Positions 31,101 to 42,042 of a stretch of DNA of 64,000 nt are shown here, one piece after another; within the stretch, counting starts at the first letter, position 1; every line of letters begins with the position of its first letter. Source of the stretch: Didymella arachidicola (lineage: Eukaryota > Ascomycota > Dothideomycetes > Pleosporales > Didymellaceae). Where the stretch lies: positions 1,426,001-1,490,000 of the forward strand of contig CM049989.1 of NCBI GenBank assembly GCA_016630955.3, written 5' to 3'. The translations under genes were made by a program, and so were the position numbers. Below the pieces are notes generated by a model, which was not told the origin of the DNA, searched no databases, and worked only from the letters and a program-made list of their open reading frames with translations.

Positions 31101-33256
31101 ATCGAGTACGCTGCCGCTTTTCCATACGCAAGCTTCCTAGTCCGCCAAGAAGCGGACAGGAACATGCTGTTCCGTGCATTCTTGGACCAGACTCAAGCGA
31201 ATCCGCTGTCTGAGAGGCTGCCGTGGCAGAATTTCTTGAAGGCGCCCATTGACAGACTGCAACGCTATGGTCTTCTCATCGACACGGTGATTAAGAACTC
31301 GACCGTGGACAGTGACGAGAAGCGCAACCTCATCATTGCCAAGGAAGAAATCAAAATAGTCACTCTTGAGTGTGATGCTCGTGTGGCTGAGATGGAACGC
31401 AAGGTCAGCCTTACAGATCTCCAATCCAAACTCATCTTGCGACCCGGAATGCAGCGAGTCGAGCTCAATCTGGACCACCTGGGCAGAGAGCTCATCTATC
31501 GGGGAGATCTGCAGAGAATGGGAGGCAGCCGTTTCAACTGGCTCGAAACCCACGCTTTGCTGTTTGACCATTATCTTGTACTGGCAAAGACAGTGGCCTA
31601 TCGTGAACAGGATGGGGTAACCAAGTCGGAGAAGTACGATGTGTCCAGGCTGCCAATTCCTATGGATTTGCTTGTTCTCGAGAGCGAGGACGACGACCCC
31701 GTCGTGCGCTCCAATTTGAAGGGTATTGCTCCAGTCAACAGAATAACACCGGGCGCTGGGCGTACGACCAGCAGTCCGGGACCTGGTTCACTGAGCCACA
31801 CAACAACCTCCACTTCGATGGGCTCATCAAGCACAGGTACCTCGGGCAAGACAATGGTGAACAATACCAATCTCGAGGGTGCGAGGGACGAGAAGATCCT
31901 TTATCCATTCAAGGTCAAGCATCTTGGGAAAGAGACGTATACGCTGTACGCCTCGTCAGCGCAAAACAGAGCCGATTGGTGCGACAAACTCATTATCGCG
32001 AAAACACGGCATGCAGCTGCCCTGTTCGCCCAGAATGCGGAGCCTTTCCGTCTACGTGTGATGGCAGACGCTGCTTTTGCATATGACAGCGTTATGCCTA
32101 CGACACGGGGCATCACTATCAAGGGGACGCCACTCGACCGCTCGATCGATGAAGTTGAGAAACTCTTCGCGAACTCAGGTCGGCCAGTGCCAATTTGCAG
32201 AGCTCGCGTCAACTGTGCAACAGCCTTCAACCAACCCTATGGAAAGCAAATCATTGCTGTCGGTACCGACATTGGCGTGTACATCTCTGACTATGGCAAC
32301 CCGAGAGGTTGGACCAAGGTGCGTGTCCCTCTCATCCATCCCAGCCCCTTTACTGACCGAGACAGGCAATCCAAATTTCACGAGTGACGCAAATCGCTGT
32401 GCTTGAGCAATTCAGCTTAATGCTGCTCATCTCCGACAAGTCGCTTATCGCATACCACCTCGATGCTGTCTGCCCAGTCAGTGGAGTACCTCTGTCTAAC
32501 GATTCAGCCCGCCGTGCACCACAAAAGCTGTCCGGTGCCCGCGACATTGGGTTCTTCGCAACAGGCACAATGAAAGACCGCACACTCGTCTTCTACAAAA
32601 AACGCGAAGGACTCTCCTCCACCTTCAAGGTCCTCGAGCCCGTGTACCAAAAATCAACAGAGAAGAAATCCCGCATCTGGAAATCCGGCCGCACAGAATT
32701 CTTCCGCGAATACGACGAGTTCTACATCCCCGCCGACTGCTACACAATCAACCTCTTCCACTCATCTCTCGCCATCTCAACAGCAAAAGGCTTCGAGGTC
32801 ATGACGCTCGACAAGAAACAGCCCTGGAGCGTCCCAGACCTCAAACAACAACACGTCGCCACCATCGCCTCCCGCCTCACCAACCAAGACCCCCTCGGCA
32901 TGTTTCGCCTCAGCGATCAAGAATTCCTCCTCTGCTACGAAGAATGCGCCGTCTACATCAACAAAAACGGCGACATCAGCCGCAGCGTCATCATGGAGTT
33001 TGTCGGCAAAGCAAAGAGCGCGGCCATGTACGGTCCCTACGTGCTGCTGTTCGACCCCGATTTCGTCGAGATCCGCAATGCGCAGAACGGCCGCCTCAGA
33101 CAGGTCATTGCGGGCAGAGACGTCAAATGTCTCGACGACGGGCTCAGTGGGACGAGTGAGCATAATCGCACGATTAAGATGAGTCTGCAGCATCCCCAGG
33201 TGGAGAGGTGTCAGGTTGTGGTTGAGTTGGTGCTGAATGAGGGGCAGAAGGAGTAG
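28188..33256 (+). CDS. ROM2: Rho1 guanine nucleotide exchange factor (Rom2-like: DEP-DH-PH-CNH)
   Basis: Model: exons 28188-32318 and 32366-33256, with one 47-nt intron (GTGCGT donor, tactgac branch, gacag acceptor), giving 1,673 aa. The N-terminal 700 residues are disordered and rich in P, S, Q and Y, with a polyalanine tract. A DEP domain starts near 715 (EPWALSSIISWLKFM...GTLVHDEEWLKFAS). The DH (RhoGEF) domain runs about 870-1065 ('NNLHEIVQGEDQYMDRLDVL', then FLKAPIDRLQRYGLLID). The PH domain lies at about 1096-1270 with a Ser/Thr-rich insert near 1200. A citron-homology (CNH) domain follows from about 1335. The order is diagnostic for Rom1/Rom2, which activate Rho1 at the plasma membrane for cell-wall glucan synthesis and the cell-integrity MAP kinase pathway. 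ATG context is gccATGt. Confidence 0.93.
28317..28340 (+). repeat. GCT trinucleotide repeat coding for Ala8
   Basis: Eight GCT codons in a row in the disordered N-terminus of the Rho GEF. Length is likely variable between strains. Confidence 0.85.
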
Positions 33257-34971
33257 GCTGGGCCGTAGCGATGCGAGGCGAAGCTGGAACGTGAGGCTGG
33301 AAAGCGAGGCTGGAAAGCGAGGAGTAAAGAGCGTAGCAGAGGTGCTGGGTCGGATATTCGCATCGTATTATTTCGTGCTAAGTTCCGTGCGCTGGATATC
33401 TTGTTCTTACCCCCTTGTCAAATTCTCTGCTTGGGTATGTGCATTGAGGGTGTGCAAGCATGGGTTTTCCATAGTCTGGGATAATAAACGTGTTTCGTCA
33501 TCTTGACTTGTCGCGCTGCGCTGGCTAGCAGTATAGATCTATCGCTAGAAGCTTCAGATGAATGGAGACATACGGCGATCTATATAGTGACTGAAGCACA
33601 TGTGTGTGTGTGAACATCGCCATCATCGCATATTGGGGAGAAGAAGCCACGACCCTCATCCATACTCTACCCCCAACCCATTCATATTCCCTCATATCCT
33701 AACCACATCATCATCATACCATCTCCCTCCCGCTCTTCCTTCGTGATCGACCACGATCTCAATATCTCCAACCATGCAGGTGCTTCCGGACATATCGCTC
33801 TCCATTGCGCCATGTCAACAGCCCGATACACACCCGCGTGCCGGAATATCTCGACTAGCGTAATGGAAGTTGTTAAGGTGGAAGGTGGTGGGAAGGGACG
33901 GGGTGGAAGCCAGCGGAGTAACGACCGTGCGAGGAGGGAGACGGACGCAACGAGGTGGGAGCTGTGCAGATTAGAGCCCTGCAGAGCAGGAGACGCAGGA
34001 GCAACAACAGCGTACTAGTAACAAGACAAAAGTCACAAGGTAGGAGGAAGAGTAGGGCAGAGCAACGCTTACTGCCACTCTACACAGCGTAGATACGGAG
34101 ATTCTCAAACCGGGAGGGGTTGCAGCAGGGTCTCGTAATCGGGAGCTGGGTCAGAGGGGTTTCGTGGTGGTGGTGAGAGATGCCGGTTGGTGAGGTCTGT
34201 GTTGGGTTTGCAAGTAGACAGTGGGAAGAGATCGTGTGGGGCGTAGTAGGATGGACTGGGGTGTTGGGCGATGTAGGGCATGGCGATCAGATTGCTTGGA
34301 TGTGAGGAATGTATTCAGTGTCGATACAGCGTCGTCGATTCTCCCCGGTAAAGCAAGGGTTCACTCGCAGAATCCGTGGAGAGTGGGGATAGGCGAGGTC
34401 AGAGTATGGAGAGCGATGGTTTATGCGCTGGTATGTCAAGGCTTTGCGCGCACGACGATGTTCTCCTTGGGTGCGACAAAGCTCCTTTTCGTTCAGAGCT
34501 GGCGCTTTGGAGATACCTCGTCGTGGTTTGCTTACCGTGAGATGCATGGTGGTTATACCTGTGAACTCTCCAAGCTAACCCGCTCGTTTGCTCTTCCCTT
34601 TGCCGCCGCGCAAGTCGCAAGTCTTTCGTATCGTCTCTGCTAGTGTCTGAACACATTGTTCCAGTCTAGATCGTTGCTTTGTCTCAATCCAGGAGTCGGT
34701 CTTGCCTCCAGCAGCGTGCGGAAGACAGCCACTGTTTGATAGTGTTTGCTGCCACTGCGCAGTCGCAGTTCTGAATCGTCGTGTTGTCCCGGTTGCATTT
34801 CAGATCAGTCCTGCGGTCTTGCACCTGTAGACACACTGCAGGGTTTAGACATGTCTTGGTCTGAAAGCGCGATGAGGTATATACGAGCTGCTGGAGGTTT
34901 TCTAGCTGGAGGTATCCCTTCTTCTAGAGTTATTCTTTCTTCTATCATTCAGACTTTTACTTGCTTTCACC
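33257..34971. other. intergenic region
   Basis: No supported gene. Contains a short (GT)n run near 33601-33612. Frames up to 140 codons (34221-34643) show no motif. Confidence 0.55.
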
Positions 34972-35283
34972 ATGTTCAATCCTACGGTTACTTCTTGTCA
35001 TATTACTTACAAAGCTGCAAAGAAGACTGGTTTCCTCAATGCGTATGCTTTTGTCAGCAACACTCCACAAGCCACTGTTACACCGATTGACACCGGCGCC
35101 TCAGTTGAGGGAGCGATCGAGCCAGCTGGGCTGCATGCGTGTGCTTCAGATCGAGAAGTTGATGGTCCAGGTCCTGATCGCGAAAGTGTGGAGCAGGGAG
35201 GTGATAGTGGTGAGCAGCATTGGACATTTCCTCATGAAGCTCACACTGACCCCACGCAGTATTGCCCGTTGCGGTGCTGGTAG
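34972..35283 (+). CDS. Possible small orphan protein
   Basis: A 103-aa frame beginning with ATG in a good context (tcaccATGt). It is preceded by a pyrimidine-rich stretch and, about 100 bp upstream, a TATATA-like element (34877-34882). The N-terminal half (ITYKAAKKTGFLNAYAFVSNTP) looks protein-like. The C-terminal half is less convincing and could be read-through of an intron. No signal peptide, membrane segment or family match. I list it because promoter-like signals and the start agree, but a chance frame is equally possible. Confidence 0.25.
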   Translation: MFNPTVTSCHITYKAAKKTGFLNAYAFVSNTPQATVTPIDTGASVEGAIEPAGLHACASDREVDGPGPDRESVEQGGDSGEQHWTFPHEAHTDPTQYCPLRCW

Positions 35284-35632
35284 GCGTGCTTGCTGTGGTG
35301 GCCGCAATAATGCATATATGATGATACTCACGTGAGCCCCCGTCTAAGAGCGTTGCTGTAGTGGCCACGTAATACCTGTTCGTTCCTCAGTGGGGGATGT
35401 TCGTTTCTCGATAGAGGGAATAATGCGTTCGTTAGTGCGTCGAGTTTGAGGATGTCATAGTTATTCAGGACTTTCTCCGTGGTATGTACTGTGTAAGTGA
35501 CGGCGGGAAGAGGCGTCAGACTATGCAAACTACGATTCTCTCCAAATGCGAGCAGGTCACCTGAGTCCCTCAGGGTTGTGATTCCACTTCAAAAATACGC
35601 GCGGGCCCAGTCAACCTACACAGTACACAGTA

Positions 35633-35796
35633 CAAGTGGGGGGGGGCGGGGGCATGAACGGGCTGGAAATACGAGGAGCCCCACAGACGTTTCTTGAGGT
35701 TTCTGAATGGCCAGTACCTACATTGAACGGCTCTTATTGGTTGTTCTGCGATTGACACCGACCCTCGTTTTCCAGCCCGTTCATCCCCCCCCCTTG
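35633..35796. mobile_element. MITE-like inverted-repeat element with G/C-tract ends
   Basis: The left arm (35633-35676) and right arm (35761-35796) are inverted copies: CAAG, a run of G, ATGAACGGGCTGGAAA, then ACGAGG. The arms differ in G-tract length and one base. The 164-bp unit has TA on both sides (35631-35632 and 35797-35798), compatible with a small non-autonomous Tc1/mariner-type element. A second inverted pair lies outside it (GCGGGCCC at 35601-35608 and GGGCCCGC at 35800-35807), with 22 extra bases on the left, so the true boundary is unsure. No coding capacity. Confidence 0.55.
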
Positions 35797-37079
35797 TAGG
35801 GGCCCGCCTCGAGTCATGCCCACTTGCACACTTGCAGCCAGAAGGACAGGGGCGCAACAGCCCAGATCCTAGACGTTTGCGCATGATCACCCGTAATCAT
35901 GCCAGGCCTTTTCGTGTTGTCCTCTCCGCCAGCCAAGCAGATAACAGCAAAGACAATCATTCGCGAAGCAAAATACAGCTAGCCTGCTTCTTCCGCTGGC
36001 GTCAGCCGCGCCACCACACGGGCGGTAGCAGTTGGTGGCCGTCTGCCATGTAGAAGCCTTCGATAGTCGTTCCGTAAACGTTCTGCGAGCTATTCTCCTT
36101 CAGGAAGAATGTAAGAAAGTCAAGAGATGCTGCTGCGATGCCAACCTTGCTGCCTTGTTGATGAAGAGTAAATAGCGCATTGGCAATTTTGCGAGTACTG
36201 GTTCTGCGCCCGATATTCGAACCGTCATTTCACCACGTACAGACGGAACCCGGTATCAAATCCGTCCCAATGTTGATATCTTTGTGGAGACGCTGGGGGC
36301 GGAGCACGCGTTGCCGCCCACGCATTCGGGTTCTGGTCACTGGTGCAATCGTCCGCGTCGTGATTCCGCAGTGTGGAGCGGGTCAGGCCAAGTGCAGGAA
36401 GGAGCGTCTGACGGCACCTGCCAGCTCGCGACCAGGGTACCATGGAGGCGGGGAAGCACCGCGGTTCTCGTGTCGCACACGCTTCGCGCTCTTCGCATCG
36501 TACGCGCTCAGCCCGAGTTCAGCCTGCAGCTCAAGGCGCATCAGGCGCAGTCCGGAGGGAAAGGTTTTCATGCCTAAGGCACGCTTTGACATTCGAAAAA
36601 CGTTGCGGGAATTGCAGTCAAGCCTGTTATCAGCTGCGCGGCGTCTATCGTTTACACAATTCGCTTTCCGTCGGTCTCCACAACTGTCAAACAAGGCCTT
36701 ATCACTCTGAACGATTGAATGGGGTAAGTAAGGTTTCTTGGCTTCTGCTTCGCCATGACTTGCCAAGCTGCATTAGACAAGGGTGGCAATTAGCTTGTCC
36801 GCAACGGGTAGGTGATATGGCACTCCGACAGCGGGGAGCACACTCGTGGGAACAGTGAAGGTCTGACCTGGCGAATGGCGCCGTACATAAGAGCTCTAGG
36901 CCGTCAGCGCGTCCGATATGTGGTAGACTGTGAATCGGGCTCCGCACACCTTCCCTTCACTGAAGAAATTTGCTCTTGGCCGCCTTGGGTTACCTCCACC
37001 GCTCGGTCACGCCTCCCACAAGTCTCCCCAATAGCTTGTGTTATCGGCTATTCCGTGGGACGACCTTGTGAGCCTCGCC

Positions 37080-37087
37080 TATATAAG
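37080..37087 (+). promoter_or_regulatory. TATA box of the amino acid permease gene
   Basis: TATATAAG 190 bp upstream of the permease ATG, followed by a pyrimidine-rich leader. A GATA-type site (TTATCG at 37041-37046, i.e. CGATAA on the other strand) lies 34 bp upstream of it and could bind an AreA-like nitrogen regulator. A single GATA site is weak evidence. Confidence 0.5.
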
Positions 37088-37277
37088 TACCGGTCAGTCG
37101 TGCGACCACTGGCTTGCAAGGCTTTCTCGCTGCCTCGTCTGTCTGCATACATACAAGGACCACTTCAGCTGAAGTTCCTTCGCCTGCGTGTTACACGTTC
37201 CCCACCGGATCTGCAAACGGTCGTCCAACCCATTACTAAAGGTCACCTTCGATCCCTGCGGACGTCCAGCAACCAAA

Positions 37278-39179
37278 ATGGCTATCTTCAACAGGAGCTC
37301 TAGCTCTTCCAACGAGAGTCCTCATCAGAAGGACCCTGAGATGTACAGCAAGACGGAGTACACGACCGGTGCTACCGCTGAGCCCAGGGTAGATGAGAAT
37401 GGCGTCACAATTTACGAAGACAACAACCACCTTCACCGCGGTCTCAAGTCTCGTCACATTACTATGATTGCCATCGGTGGTGCTATCGGAACTGGTCTTA
37501 TCATTGGTACTGGAAAGGCGCTCGCTCAGTCTGGGTAAGTCGATTGACGGCGAAAGGCATTACTTGCGCTAATATGTACAGACCTGGTTCAATTCTCATC
37601 GCTTACACATCCGTCGGTTTCCTCGTCTACATTGTCATGACTGCCCTTGGAGAGATGGCTGCCTGGATTCCTCACGGCTCTGGTTTCGCCGGTTACGCTA
37701 CCCGCTTCTGCGACCCTGCTCTCGGTTTTGCCCTCGGATGGACCTATTGGTGCAAATACATTATCACGACGCCCAACCAACTGACTGCATCCGCTTTGAT
37801 CATCCAAGAATGGGTGTCCCCGGAAAGAGTAAATCCTGGAATCTTTATTCTGATATTCCTCGTCGTCATCTGCGCCATCAACTACTTCGGTATCAAGTTC
37901 TTCGGTGAACTTGAGTTCTGGCTTAGTTCCATCAAAGTCATTGTAATTGTCGGTGTGATCATTCTCTCATTCCTGTTGGCCGTCGGTGTGGGACCAGGAC
38001 CTGCGACTGGTTTCAAGTACTACAAGAACCCAGGAGCCTTCAGACCATACATTGCCTCAGGCGATGCCGGTAGATTTTACGGTTTCTGGAGCTCCCTGGT
38101 CAATGCCGTCTTTGCCTACCTCGGTACTGAGCTTATTGGTGTCACCGTTGGCGAAGCACAGAACCCCCGCAAGACCGTAAGTGATTCGCACGTGTAAACT
38201 ACTCTCACGCATTCACGGAACTGATCATCCTCGCAGATTCCCCGCGCCATCAAGCTGACCTTCTACCGAATCCTGTTCTTCTACTGCCTGTCGGTCTTCT
38301 TCCTCGGCATGCTCGTTCCTTATGATTCAAATGAGCTCAAGTTCGCCAACTCACAGAAGGCCAAGGCATCTGCTTCTCCCTTCGTCGTTGCCATCAAGCT
38401 CGCCCACATCAAGGCCCTGCCCGATATCCTCAACGCTTGCATTCTGATCTTCACCTTCAGCGCCTCGAACTCGGACCTGTACATTGCTTCGCGTACTATC
38501 TACGGTCTGGCTGAAGAGGGTCACGCTCCCAGAATCTTCAAGTGGACTGATAAGCGTGGTGTTCCCGTCCCCGCTCTGGCCATTTCAGCGCTTTTCTGCT
38601 GCACCGCTTTCATGAACGCTGCCTCCTCGTCCACGGTCGTGTTTGGCTACTTCGTTAACCTTACCACCATTTTTGGTCTGCTATCTTGGATCTCGCTGCT
38701 CGTTTCGCACATCTACTTCGTCCGCGCACGTCGCGCCCAGGGTATCACCGACAACCAGCTGGCTTACGTTGCGCCTTTCGGTCTCTGGGGATCCATCATC
38801 GCACTATTCTTCTGCTGCCTGATCGCTTTGACCAAGAACTTCAACGTGTTCACACGAAGCCCGAAGACCTACGGTGACTTTGACTACAAGAACTTTGTCA
38901 CTGGATACCTCGTATGTGTTTGAGTCATCTGACCACATGTTCTTTTGCTAACATGATCCTCAGGGCATTCCTATCTACCTTATCTGTATCTTCGGCTACA
39001 AGATCTTCATGAAGTCCAAGGGCGTTAAACCCCACGAGGCCGACTTCTACACCGGCAAAGACGAAATCGATCGCGAGGAAGAGGCTTTCTTGGCTGCACA
39101 GGCAGAGAAGCAACTTGCAAGAGGAGACAAGAAGGACGGCAGCTGGTTCTACAGGACCTTCCTTGCATGGCTCATCTAA
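37278..39179 (+). CDS. Amino acid permease, YAT family (APC superfamily)
   Basis: Model: exons 37278-37534, 37582-38176, 38237-38911 and 38964-39179 with introns of 47, 60 and 52 nt; all phases agree, giving 580 aa. The fungal YAT signature is clear: 'LHRGLKSRHITMIAIGGAIGTGLIIGTGKAL' at the first helix, 'VYIVMTALGEMAAWIP', 'LGWTYWCKYII', and 'ELIGVTVGEAQNPRKTIPRAI' at the second splice. Twelve hydrophobic segments are expected. It is a plasma-membrane H+/amino acid symporter; the sequence resembles general or dicarboxylic amino acid permeases (Gap1/Dip5-like), but selectivity cannot be read. N- and C-terminal tails carry lysines suited to ubiquitin-driven endocytosis. A TATA box and one GATA site lie upstream, in line with nitrogen control. 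Confidence 0.92.
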
Positions 39180-42042
39180 GTCTCAATGCTTCACTCGTTT
39201 CTCAAGCGGTACTCCACTACTCGCTATTACATAATGCGACTAGATGCTGCACGTCAAGTGCATAGCACGACATAACGTATGAATGATAGTACACACGATC
39301 TTCATCACAACATGCACGTTTCCGATACCATCCCAAAAAAATTCCGTCTGCTAAGCACGTCCTCGCGTATCTATCGCGTGATCACGACCCCATGGGGATC
39401 TTCATTCAATTACCTAACAAGCGTGGCCTCTCCGCAAGCATCCAAACCGTCTGTGCCAACCTATCGTCCGCGCGCGACAGACACGGCGATCTCGTAACAG
39501 TTTCAATGTCCCCACGGGGTAAAATTGTGACCGTGGATACGCGTCCTGATTGTGGAGAACAGGGGCTTGGAATTACGTGATAGTCTGCAAACCACGAGCC
39601 GCACTAATCAGGCGCTGTTCAGGTCGGCTAAACGCCAAAAAAAAAACTGAACGGCAGAACTCGTGGCGAGCATTGATGAAGCCCAGATCATTAAAGTCGC
39701 CAAATTAATGAAGGCAAATGCCGTGCTTCGGAGCGATCGCGTCGTGCGCCAAGCATCACGGTTCGGTACGTTGTGGCGTCAGCGACTGCCGGAACGTCTC
39801 CGACATCGTCTACACCTTCCCAACAACACCAGAATGAGGTCTTGATAATCTTCCAATTAAGCTCGGATCCTTCAAGACTCAGGATCTCTTGACTAAAAGC
39901 CTAATTATCAAGCAAGAGCAAAGGCTTGGGATGCGTGTACTTATGCTTGGGTGTTTGCCGTGTAAGGCGTAGGAGCCAGGAACGCGCAGATCATTCAACA
40001 CGACACGGCAGCGTGCGCATCCTGGAAGCTTGAATCTTGACAGTTTAGGCGATAGGATACAGATGAGAAGATGAAAAGGAATTGGTTCGTAAATCCTGAT
40101 GCTTCACAATTTGCGGACTCGGTCATTACCCATGGTACTGTACGTGCTAGACGGGCCTTTGTAATGCGCAGATACGATACTTGAAATACGATCCCACCCA
40201 AGAAATGCACATAGCTGGAAGGAAAAGCAAGCCACACGTGGAACCAGTCCCTCCTTCACGTCGGCACTTCACGGCGCGCACCAGGACTGCAATTCTCCTC
40301 TGCCCCATTCCCGGAGAAGGATGACTGCTACGGCTACGTCGATGTGCGTTCTTGGGCGAGGTCAATTCTACAAGGCCAGCTCTGATTTCCCCATGATTCC
40401 TGAACATTCGGTAAATCGTATCTGGAGAAGTTCGGCTACATGACCGTCAGCAAAGGGGTTCCATAGAAACGGTTCATGGGCGCAAAGCAGTACGTTGTAC
40501 CCGTGAAGAAATATAACGTGCCATGGGCTGGCCGACGACGCCAGTTCGGTGGCACATGGTGCGGTGTCCTGGATCTATCTTCGAATCATAGTAGATTGAG
40601 CGCTGTTGATGTATTACCAGGGTCAGTCATAGTATCCCAGGGGTCTTGTTGCTGTATAGATGCATTATCCGTTCAAGCTTTGCTGATGAAGATAGTCTCG
40701 AGTAATTATCGTCATGCCAGGGATGACCATGTTGGAGAGTGTAGACTTCGTTCGCCAGGAGAGCGCGTGGGGAGACGAAAGTCTCACACGACATGGACAA
40801 CGTTAAAGTTGCCCTCTTGATTAGCTCTGTCCTTTACACCGATGTCAGTTTACCAGCTTGTTTTGATTGAACTCGATCTGAGGACTGGGCGACAGGCCTG
40901 TCGTCGCACCACACGACATGACGTACACCTCCAGCAGCCGTCAATGCAGCTTCATGGATGCTGACGCGATTTTATCATGAAGCAGGAGAAGATATCCGGC
41001 CTTTTGATATTGTTGGCTGGATGATACACTGCTACACGGAACCATTGGAGTCGCACAGAAGGCTTTATCTGTAAGAACTTGTGAGATTTTGCCTGGCAAG
41101 TGCTTATGCAGACAGTCCTTTTGTCTAGTATAGCTGCTTACGAACGTAGCGGATCATGCTCTGGCTTTATGAGACCGTAAATGGATGCACATTAACTTGG
41201 AAATTTCATACTTCGTTTGCCTACATCTGATGTTGGACATAGCTAGAGCATGTCATGACACCCGTTGATCCGGACCCTAAGAGCATTCGTAATCTGATTG
41301 AGCTGCTATCATGTAGTAAAAATCTTCGTTTAACCGACACTTGACGCCACTTGCGTCCCTACAATCTTCGAATCTTGATCTCACCTTCCGCCCACCAGAC
41401 TGTACTACCTACAGAGAATATGGCGTCCCAATTTTACATTCATGGAGATGTGCGTACTTCCAAATATATCCGTCCTCTTCGCAGTCCGATGCTCGATACG
41501 GAAGTAAGATGGTCTTAACTCACCTTTAATCGTAGCTTGGGCGGATTTGATAGTGATGAGGATCAAGGTTGAGCGACTGAGATGACCTATCAGGTGTCGT
41601 TGTCATCAGTCTCAGTGTGTTTGATAATTTTCGGGTGTCAGAGTGCTTTGTCATTAAGTGGAAAAACTAGAAATGCCGCGCTATCATACTGGTCCTGCAG
41701 TACAATCAAGGGGATACTATGGCGGGATCTGCATATGTGTAGCTTCGCGTTCTGCATGAGTGGTCAGGCCGGGGTCGGGGTCAAGGCGGGTGTACGTCTA
41801 TATGGGCGAGCACGAAGGAGTAAACATACACTAGGCTGTGATGATGTGCAATTTACAGTAATTGAGGTGCCCTGTAACATGCGCTTTGAACAGTTGACGA
41901 CGATGGTTCGATAGAAAGGCCCAAATTGAGACTTTGTAGTGTCTCCTTGACTTGTGTCTGTTGAGGTTTCTTGAATTATGCCTCTCTGAGTTCTATCATA
42001 CTTGTATAAACGACAGACGATTAGATCTGGAGGTCCATTCCT
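39180..42042. other. long intergenic region
   Basis: About 2.9 kb without a supported gene. Frames are at most 114 codons and lack motifs. I cannot tell by eye whether it contains RIP-degraded repeat sequence. Confidence 0.5.

Larger units (their letters stand above)
35284..37277. other. gene-poor region with inverted-repeat element and permease promoter
   Basis: Apart from the inverted-repeat structure at 35601-35807 I see no supported feature until the permease promoter near 37040-37090. Frames up to 176 codons (36180-36710) lack motifs and overlap equally long frames on the opposite strand. Confidence 0.5.

Noticed and set aside
36180..36710. 176-codon plus-strand frame
   Set aside because: Equal-length frames overlap on the opposite strand (36383-36766); no domain pattern.
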